A stretch of DNA of 7,860 nucleotides from Cellulomonadaceae bacterium (GTDB lineage: Bacteria > Actinomycetota > Actinomycetes > Actinomycetales > Cellulomonadaceae): contig JAITCS010000156.1 in the NCBI GenBank assembly GCA_031282935.1, positions 1-7,860 on the forward strand, given 5' to 3'. Positions 1 through 4,433 of the stretch are shown piece by piece (the stretch's first letter is position 1; every line of letters begins with the position of its first letter). The notes below the pieces were generated by a model. It was not told the origin of the DNA and made no database searches. It saw only the letters and a program-made list of their open reading frames with translations. A program made the translations under genes and the position numbers.

Positions 1-1014
1 TCAAGCCTTTCTGCGGTTTCGGCAGGCACCCCAGGCGACGCCAGCACCCCGGGCGTCGTCGGCACGCCCATCGTCGGCACGCCCGGCAAGCGCCGCCTCA
101 TGGCCGTTCACGCTCACCCGGACGACGAAGCCTCAAAGGGCGCCGCGACCTGCGCTAAATACGCCGCCGAGGGCGTTGAAGTGCTGATTGTCACGGCGAC
201 AGGCGGGGAGCGGGGCGACGCGCTGAACCCCAATTTCGTGACGCCGCCGGGCTACGAGTTCGAGACCCTGGCGGGCAAGCGGGCAGTGCGGGCCGCTGAG
301 ATGGCGAAATCCGTCAAAGCGTTGGGGGTGAAGCACCAGTGGCTCGGCTTCATGGACTCGGGCCTGCCGGAGGGAGACCCGCTGCCGCCGCTGCCGACGG
401 GCGCATTTGCCAGCACGCCGCTCACGTTCGCGGCCGCCCCTTTGGTGGAGGCAATTCGCCGGTTCCGGCCGCATGTTATCACCACCTATGACCCGAGCGG
501 CGGGTATCCGCACCCGGACCACATATACACTCACGCTATCACGATGGAGGCGTGGAACGCGGCTGCCGACCCGACCCGCTATGTGGTTGAGGGCGGGGCG
601 GCGCCGTGGCAACCGCTGAAGCTCTACTACAACCACGGATTCTCGTTGCAACGGATGCGTGCGATCCATGCGGCGATGGTTGCCAAGGGGCTTGAGTCGC
701 CGTTCGGGGACTGGATCGCCGAGCGGGCGCTGCGGGATCAGAGTGAGCGCGAGGTGACCACCAGAATAGAGGTCGGCAAATACTTGGCGGCGCGGGACGC
801 GGCTTTGCGGGCCCACACCTCGCAGGTGGACCCGGACGGCTTCTTTTTCGCAGTGCCGCGCGACATCGAGGCCGAGATCGCCCCGTACGACGAGTACGAA
901 TTGGCGATCTCTCGGGTTCCGGTGTCGCCAGCGGTGCTGCACGAGAACGGTTTGCAGCCCCGCGAGTACGAAACCGACCTGTTCGCGGGCATCCCGCCCG
1001 AATATCTGGTCTAG
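1..1014 (+). CDS. mca: Mycothiol S-conjugate amidase Mca (5' partial)
   Basis: Zinc-dependent amidase that cleaves mycothiol S-conjugates of toxins and drugs in the cytoplasm, releasing a mercapturic acid for export and GlcN-Ins for mycothiol recycling. It belongs to the LmbE/PIG-L deacetylase fold (PF02585). Numbering from the ATG at 100, the zinc motif AHPDDE is at residues 5-10 and the second metal motif HPDH at 138-141. AHPDDE followed by ASKGAAT favours Mca over its paralogue MshB. Further Mca-like stretches are TGGERGD (34-40), DSGLPEGDPLPPLP (86-99), WQPLKLYYN and HTSQVDPDG. The stop is TAG at 1012-1014. The frame is open back to base 1, and KRRL just before ATG 100 resembles the first beta strand of the family, so ATG 100 is probably internal and the real start is left of the window. 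The upstream residues are low-complexity Gly/Thr/Pro-rich. Identification is firm; the N-terminus is not resolved. Confidence 0.94.
   Translation, partial: SSLSAVSAGTPGDASTPGVVGTPIVGTPGKRRLMAVHAHPDDEASKGAATCAKYAAEGVEVLIVTATGGERGDALNPNFVTPPGYEFETLAGKRAVRAAEMAKSVKALGVKHQWLGFMDSGLPEGDPLPPLPTGAFASTPLTFAAAPLVEAIRRFRPHVITTYDPSGGYPHPDHIYTHAITMEAWNAAADPTRYVVEGGAAPWQPLKLYYNHGFSLQRMRAIHAAMVAKGLESPFGDWIAERALRDQSEREVTTRIEVGKYLAARDAALRAHTSQVDPDGFFFAVPRDIEAEIAPYDEYELAISRVPVSPAVLHENGLQPREYETDLFAGIPPEYLV
56..85 (+). repeat. 15-bp tandem duplication in the 5' part of mca
   Basis: Two adjacent 15-bp units (56-70 and 71-85) differ only at their last base. Each contains TCGTCGGCACGCCC and together they encode Val-Gly-Thr-Pro-Ile then Val-Gly-Thr-Pro-Gly. 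A weaker 18-bp duplication precedes them (26-43 versus 44-61). The array is in frame with mca and gives a Thr-Pro-Gly-rich stretch before the catalytic domain. Confidence 0.75.
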
Positions 1015-1021
1015 GCGGCGC

Positions 1022-1146
1022 AGCAGCGGCCCTCGCCGTCCGACCTAAAGCGACCCCCGCTGTCCGACCTCAAAAGCGACCCCGCTGTCCGACCTGAAAA
1101 GCGGCGCCGCTTGTCCAACCGATGAAGCGACCCCGCCGTCCGACCT
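1022..1146. repeat. Intergenic array of about five 25-bp direct repeats
   Basis: The mca-uppS gap is almost filled by direct repeats. The anchor GTCCGACCT occurs at 1038-1046, 1062-1070, 1087-1095 and 1138-1146, with a degenerate copy (GTCCAACCG) at 1113-1121. Spacings are 24, 25, 26 and 25 bp. Most units also share AAGCGACCCCGC ahead of the anchor. No coding frame explains the period, since 25 is not a multiple of 3. The last copy abuts the uppS -10 box. Role unknown: regulator sites, a RIP/BIME-like extragenic element and slippage products are all possible. Confidence 0.85.
1099..1112. other. 14-bp perfect palindrome inside the repeat array
   Basis: AAGCGGCGCCGCTT is a perfect inverted repeat in the degenerate fourth repeat unit, 85 bp after the mca stop. 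As RNA it could form a short GC stem with a four-base loop, but no U tract follows, so it is a poor intrinsic terminator. It could also be a protein-binding palindrome. Confidence 0.5.
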
Positions 1147-1147
1147 G

Positions 1148-1153
1148 TAAAAT
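1148..1153 (+). promoter_or_regulatory. -10 box for leaderless uppS transcript
   Basis: TAAAAT (5 of 6 to TATAAT) is followed by exactly six bases and then the uppS ATG at 1160. Transcription would therefore begin at or within a base of the start codon. No Shine-Dalgarno sequence precedes the ATG. No convincing -35 is visible at 17 bp (AAGCGA at 1125-1130). Leaderless mRNAs are common in actinobacteria. Inference from spacing only. Confidence 0.55.
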
Positions 1154-1159
1154 GGCCGT

Positions 1160-1930
1160 ATGCGGAAACACCCGATTTATCGCGCCTATGAGCGGCAGCT
1201 TGAGGCTGGCCTGCTGCAAGCGCGCGACGCGGGAGCGCTGCCTCGGCACATCGGCGTGATCCTCGACGGCAACCGGCGCTGGGCCGCGAGTTTCGGGGCG
1301 CCAGCCGCGCACGGCCACAAGCAGGGCGCCCTCAAGATCGAGGAATTTCTGGGCTGGGTGGAGCCGTTCGGCATCGAGGTGGTCACGTTATGGATGCTAT
1401 CCACCGACAACCTCAAACGAGAGGACAAAGAACTAACCGATTTGCTGGAAATCATAAAAGACGCCGTCACCGAATTAGCCGCGACCCGGAAATGGAGATT
1501 GCGGGCCGTTGGCCGCACGGAATTGTTACCACCCGAACTCGCTACCGCCCTAAAGCAAGCCGAAACAAAAACATCGGACATTCAAGGATTGCAAGTGAAC
1601 ATCGCGGTAGGATACGGTGGCCGCGCGGAAATTCTGGACGCAGTGAAAGCATATCTTAATGCGGAAATAACGAAAGGCGCAACCCTATTTGAGGTGGCCC
1701 AAAAAATAGACGTCGCAGATATCGATAAAAACCTTTACACGGCCGGGCAGCCGGAACCAGATTTAGTGATCAGAACCAGTGGAGAGCAGCGCATCGGCGG
1801 TTTCCTCATGTGGCAAGGAGTTAACTCGGAGCTGTACTTCTGCGAGGCGTACTGGCCCGGGTTTCGGCACGTTGATTTCTTGCGGGCGCTGCGCGACTAC
1901 ACGAAGCGAACGCGCCGTTTCGGGCGGTAG
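1160..1930 (+). CDS. uppS: Short-chain cis-prenyltransferase, (2Z,6E)-farnesyl diphosphate synthase type
   Basis: Cis-prenyl chain elongating enzyme (UppS family, PF01255) that condenses isopentenyl diphosphate with an allylic diphosphate. In mycobacteria the Rv1086 enzyme makes Z,E-farnesyl diphosphate, the precursor from which a second synthase builds decaprenyl phosphate for cell-wall assembly. The 256-residue length fits. Visible motifs: LPRHIGVILDGNRRWA (27-42, catalytic Asp36), GHKQGALKIEEFL, STDNLKRE (81-88), VNIAVGYGGRAEI, DLVIRTSGEQR (201-211) and SELYF (223-227). The N-terminal HPIYRAYERQLEAGL and C-terminal FRHVDFLRALRDY match my recollection of Rv1086 rather than the long-chain Rv2361c type, and STDNL replaces the SxENW of long-chain enzymes. 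ATG 1160 is chosen from N-terminal similarity and the leaderless promoter. GC falls to about 49% at 1381-1740 from about 72% at 1201-1260. Product chain length is inferred. Confidence 0.93.
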   Translation: MRKHPIYRAYERQLEAGLLQARDAGALPRHIGVILDGNRRWAASFGAPAAHGHKQGALKIEEFLGWVEPFGIEVVTLWMLSTDNLKREDKELTDLLEIIKDAVTELAATRKWRLRAVGRTELLPPELATALKQAETKTSDIQGLQVNIAVGYGGRAEILDAVKAYLNAEITKGATLFEVAQKIDVADIDKNLYTAGQPEPDLVIRTSGEQRIGGFLMWQGVNSELYFCEAYWPGFRHVDFLRALRDYTKRTRRFGR

Positions 1931-1942
1931 GGCAATCCAACC

Positions 1943-2470
1943 CTAAGGGTGCGTTTCCAACCACTGCCGACCAGCCGTTTCAGCGGCGGCCAAAGCGTCA
2001 TCAACGGGTTGCATGGCGGCCCGAGCGACCTGCTCAATCAAACCCGGCAACATCAGCGCAGCCAGCGGCGGTAACTGAATGTCGAGGGTGCCACGATAAG
2101 TCTGCCGAGTAGAATCGCCCACCGGCTCCAAACTGGTTGTACCTTTGACAACCACCGGCGTTCCCACGATCTCTTGCAGCACGGTGCCAACTCGGCGCCC
2201 GTCGCGTTCGGGCCCCCAAACCTCAGCGGCCCGCAGTTCGATGTGCTCGCCCACGAACCGGCGAAATTGCGGTGGAATCTGAGCGGCAGGCAGCCGCCGT
2301 CGCACCGTCACGGTGAAACCGCCGTCCTCGGAAGGCACCACGGTGGCAACCTCAATCTTGCCCTCGGGCGTGGCAACCTGGGCACACCAGCGCACAAACT
2401 CGGGGTCGGCAAGCATGGCTGCCACCCGCTTCACCGAGGCTGGGTAGTTCAGTGACTTGGTGTACTGCAC
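1943..2470 (-). CDS. DUF2505 family protein (START/SRPBCC-like)
   Basis: A 175-residue protein of the actinobacterial DUF2505 family (PF10698), thought to have a START/SRPBCC-like lipid- or ligand-binding fold; function unknown. The N-terminus VQYTKSLNYPASVKRVAAML resembles the usual x-Y-x-x-S-x-x-Y-P-A opening. The middle RRRLPAAQIPPQFRRFVGEH and the later RGTLDIQLPPL follow the family pattern. There is no signal peptide or clear membrane segment. The frame stays open to 3127 on this strand, but that part is the antisense shadow of pdtaS. GTG at 2470-2468 is chosen because it matches the family N-terminus and sits six bases after a -10-like box. An out-of-frame ATG overlaps it (ATGTG) but reads only seven codons. 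The gene is convergent with uppS (12-bp gap) and divergent from pdtaS (27 bp). Confidence 0.86.
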   Translation of the reverse strand: MQYTKSLNYPASVKRVAAMLADPEFVRWCAQVATPEGKIEVATVVPSEDGGFTVTVRRRLPAAQIPPQFRRFVGEHIELRAAEVWGPERDGRRVGTVLQEIVGTPVVVKGTTSLEPVGDSTRQTYRGTLDIQLPPLAALMLPGLIEQVARAAMQPVDDALAAAETAGRQWLETHP

Positions 2471-2476
2471 ATTGGT

Positions 2477-2482
2477 ATTATT
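2477..2482 (-). promoter_or_regulatory. -10-like box for the DUF2505 gene
   Basis: On the minus strand AATAAT (5 of 6 to TATAAT, first T absent) is followed by exactly six bases and then the GTG start at 2470. The spacing is the same as in the uppS and pdtaS promoters, which suggests a leaderless GTG mRNA. No Shine-Dalgarno sequence and no good -35 are visible. Confidence 0.4.
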
Positions 2483-2485
2483 ACA

Positions 2486-2491
2486 TATACT
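2486..2491 (+). promoter_or_regulatory. -10 box for leaderless pdtaS transcript
   Basis: TATACT (5 of 6 to TATAAT) is followed by AGGCCC and then the pdtaS ATG at 2498, placing the transcript start at the start codon. The 27-bp divergent gap is AT-rich, unlike the surroundings. A -35 match at 17 bp (TACTGC, 2463-2468) is weak. This box lies 3 bp from the opposing DUF2505 box. Confidence 0.55.
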
Positions 2492-2497
2492 AGGCCC

Positions 2498-3985
2498 ATG
2501 CCTTCGATGAGTGAACTCTTGGAGCAGTACAGCGCGCTCGGCGAGTCTGACGTGAAGTGGCTGCACCTGCTGGTGGGGGATTGGCAGGTGCTTTCGGACC
2601 TTGCTTCGGCTGACCTCGTGCTGTGGTTGCCGTTGGAGGATGGCAACTTCATCGCGTTGGCGCAATGCCGCCCGCCAGCTTCGACCACGGTTCATTACGA
2701 CGACATCGTTGGAAAACTCGCCCCGGACAGTATGCGGCCCCAACTGCGGGCCGCTTTCACCCAGATGCGGCACCAGCGTCCGCGCGGGCCGCGCTGGTTC
2801 GGCTCGTTCGCGGTGCGGGAGGACGTGTGGCCGGTGGTTCACGCGGGTCATGCCATCGCGGTGTTGGCGCGGCAGGCGAACTTGGGGCCCAGCCGCACCA
2901 CCACCCGCATGGAGTTGGCGTATATCGAATCGGCCGATGACCTGCTGGCGATGACCAGCCGTGGCGAGTACCCGATTCAGGACACCACCACTGGCCAGCG
3001 GCGCGGTTCGCCCCGCGTGGTGGACGGGTTCATCAGGCTCAACGCCGACGGGGAGGTGCTTTACGCCAGCCCGAACGCGATGTCGTGCTTCCATCGGCTT
3101 GGTTTGATGGAGCCGCTGATTGGACATTCCTTGTTGGAGTTGGCCTCGAAACTGATTGAGCGCGACACCGTGGTGGACGAGGGGCTGCCCTTGGTTTTGA
3201 TGGGGCGGGCACCCTGGCGGGCCGATGTTGAGACCTCGAAGGCGTCCATTTCGTTGCGGTCAATTCCGCTCACCGACAACGGGCACCGCGTGGGCGCCGT
3301 GGTGCTGTGCCGAGATGTTTCCGAGTTGCGGCGGCGCGAGCGCGATTTGATGACTAAAGACGCTACGATTCGAGAGATACACCACCGCGTCAAGAACAAT
3401 TTGGCCACGGTGGCGGCTTTGCTGCGCCTGCAATCTCGGCGCCTCGATTCCACCGAAACCCGCGACGCTTTGCAAGAGGCTATCCGGCGGGTATCCACAA
3501 TTTCGATGGTGCACGAGTTTTTATCGCAGTCCTTGGATGAGAACGTGGACCTTGACGACATGTTTGGCCGGATTGTGCGCCTGACCTCGGAGGTTTCCGA
3601 AACCCGTACCCGGATCGAAACAGAACTGCGGGGGTCTTTTGGGCAGATTCCGGCCGAGTCAGCCACTGCGCTGGCCCTAGTGATCACCGAATTGGTGTCC
3701 AACGCGGTGGAACATGCCTTTTTGGACAACCGCGACACGGGCAAGGTTCTGATTGACGCCCAGCGCAATGGCCCGGAACTGTTGGTTGTGGTTTCCGATG
3801 ATGGTGTGGGGCTGGACAACGTCTATTCCCAAGGCGGCTCGAAGCGCAAAGACTCCGGCCTGGGCTTCCAAATAGTGCGGACGCTGGTGGCTAATGAACT
3901 TTCGGGCACAATTAAATGGCAGGAGCGGCCGGGGGGTGGCACGGAGGTGGTGGTGCGCGCCAAGTTGCCCGATGGGCGGCGGTAA
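2498..3985 (+). CDS. pdtaS: Sensor histidine kinase PdtaS
   Basis: Soluble sensor kinase of the PdtaS/PdtaR system; its partner PdtaR is an ANTAR-domain response regulator that acts on RNA. In mycobacteria the kinase is linked to nitric oxide and copper responses and to cyclic-di-GMP binding. The 495 residues read as an N-terminal GAF-like H_kinase_N domain (about 1-150), a PAS domain (about 175-275, with GFIRLNADGEVLYASPNAM), HisKA_2 with the H-box REIHHRVKNN (292-301; His296 the likely phospho-acceptor) and a C-terminal HATPase with N-box ITELVSNAVEHAF (396-408), G1 DDGVGL (434-439) and G2 GLGFQIV (454-460). All catalytic boxes are intact. There is no membrane segment, so it is cytoplasmic. 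ATG 2498 fits the family N-terminus and the leaderless promoter; Met4 is the alternative. It is convergent with whiB1 (17-bp gap), as in M. tuberculosis. No pdtaR is in the window. Confidence 0.95.
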   Translation: MPSMSELLEQYSALGESDVKWLHLLVGDWQVLSDLASADLVLWLPLEDGNFIALAQCRPPASTTVHYDDIVGKLAPDSMRPQLRAAFTQMRHQRPRGPRWFGSFAVREDVWPVVHAGHAIAVLARQANLGPSRTTTRMELAYIESADDLLAMTSRGEYPIQDTTTGQRRGSPRVVDGFIRLNADGEVLYASPNAMSCFHRLGLMEPLIGHSLLELASKLIERDTVVDEGLPLVLMGRAPWRADVETSKASISLRSIPLTDNGHRVGAVVLCRDVSELRRRERDLMTKDATIREIHHRVKNNLATVAALLRLQSRRLDSTETRDALQEAIRRVSTISMVHEFLSQSLDENVDLDDMFGRIVRLTSEVSETRTRIETELRGSFGQIPAESATALALVITELVSNAVEHAFLDNRDTGKVLIDAQRNGPELLVVVSDDGVGLDNVYSQGGSKRKDSGLGFQIVRTLVANELSGTIKWQERPGGGTEVVVRAKLPDGRR

Positions 3986-4002
3986 AACTTTGCGGCGGTG
4001 AG

Positions 4003-4251
4003 TTAGGCGGAGCGGCGAGCGCGGGCGGCGCGTCGTTTGAGGGTTTTGCGTTCGTTCTCGCTCAACCCGCCCCAAACACCGGAATCCTGGCCGGTATCGA
4101 GCGCCCACTGCAGACACTCAGCCGTCACGGGGCAACGCGCACACACGGTTTTGGCCTCTTCGATCTGCAGCAGAGCCGGCCCAGTGTTGCCGATGGGGAA
4201 GAACAGCTCAGGATCCGAATCCAGACACGCAGCCTCGTGTCGCCAATCCAT
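4003..4251 (-). CDS. whiB1: Transcriptional regulator WhiB1
   Basis: An 82-residue Wbl protein that carries a nitric-oxide-sensitive [4Fe-4S] cluster, binds the primary sigma factor region 4 and controls promoters; essential in M. tuberculosis. The four cluster ligands are Cys9, Cys37, Cys40 and Cys46 in the expected C-x27-C-x2-C-x5-C spacing. The GVWGG turn is at 58-62, followed by the basic C-terminal DNA-binding tail (KTLKRRAARARR). MDWRHEAACLDSDPELFFP at the N-terminus is WhiB1-specific as opposed to WhiB2/3/7. The start is supported by AGGGAG seven bases upstream (4259-4264 on the plus strand), a true ribosome binding site unlike the leaderless genes nearby. The stop is TAA. The gene is convergent with pdtaS and lies downstream of the EccC-like gene on the same strand, across a 182-bp gap that probably holds its own promoter. 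Confidence 0.97.
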   Translation of the reverse strand: MDWRHEAACLDSDPELFFPIGNTGPALLQIEEAKTVCARCPVTAECLQWALDTGQDSGVWGGLSENERKTLKRRAARARRSA

Positions 4252-4258
4252 CTATGCG

Positions 4259-4264
4259 CTCCCT
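4259..4264 (-). promoter_or_regulatory. whiB1 ribosome binding site
   Basis: Minus-strand AGGGAG sits seven bases before the whiB1 ATG. It fixes the start and contrasts with uppS, DUF2505 and pdtaS, which lack such a site. Confidence 0.7.
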
Positions 4265-4298
4265 ATCCTCAGCCCAAAGCCATCGTGCAAGGTGTTCT

Positions 4299-4313
4299 CG
4301 CCGAATTTCGGCG
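4299..4313. promoter_or_regulatory. 15-bp palindrome in the whiB1 leader
   Basis: CGCCGAATTTCGGCG has perfect 7-bp arms around one central T. It lies 48-62 bp upstream of the whiB1 start, downstream of the likely promoter. The placement fits a dimeric-repressor operator or an RNA hairpin in the leader; no U tract follows on either strand, so a terminator is unlikely. The regulator is unknown. Confidence 0.45.
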
Positions 4314-4369
4314 GCGGAACATCCTCGCCCTCCTGGCGCCGGGTGCCACTAAAGGTCATTCACTGCCAA

Positions 4370-4381
4370 TTTATAAGTCAA
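4370..4381 (-). promoter_or_regulatory. Possible whiB1 promoter elements
   Basis: On the minus strand TTGACT (4376-4381) is directly followed by TATAAA (4370-4375) in the only AT-rich part of the 182-bp gap between the EccC-like gene and whiB1. TTGACT is a good -35 but has only a weak partner (TGACCT, 4353-4358) 17 bp downstream. TATAAA could instead be a -10 with a poor -35 upstream. Either way a 5' leader of roughly 90-120 bases would result. The arrangement is unresolved. I see no clear TGTGA-N6-TCACA CRP-type site, although mycobacterial whiB1 is CRP-controlled. Confidence 0.3.
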
Positions 4382-4433
4382 CCCTACCTGTTCTTGTCGT
4401 AGTTCGCATGTAATTTGTGCGGCGTCGTTGTGT

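Noticed and set aside
1940..1950. ACCCTAAGGGT palindrome between uppS and DUF2505 as a bidirectional terminator
   Set aside because: The arms are only 5 bp with one central base and no U tract follows on either strand; it also overlaps the DUF2505 stop codon.
2301..2320. GGTGAAACC inside DUF2505 as a second parS half-site
   Set aside because: The other half (GTCAC) lacks the GTTTCAC arm and the spacing is shifted by one base, so the palindrome is not formed.
2471..3127. Upstream extension of the minus-strand DUF2505 frame to an ATG at 3127
   Set aside because: This part is antisense to pdtaS, shows no family similarity and reads as Arg/His/Pro-rich shadow sequence. The family N-terminus begins at the GTG at 2470.
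3916..4413. Plus-strand open frame across whiB1
   Set aside because: It is the antisense shadow of whiB1 and overlaps the end of pdtaS; the minus-strand whiB1 has all family motifs and a ribosome binding site.
4252..4433. A small unannotated gene in the gap upstream of whiB1
   Set aside because: No minus- or plus-strand frame with a ribosome site and coherent protein fits; the AT-rich promoter-like patch and the palindrome explain the gap better.
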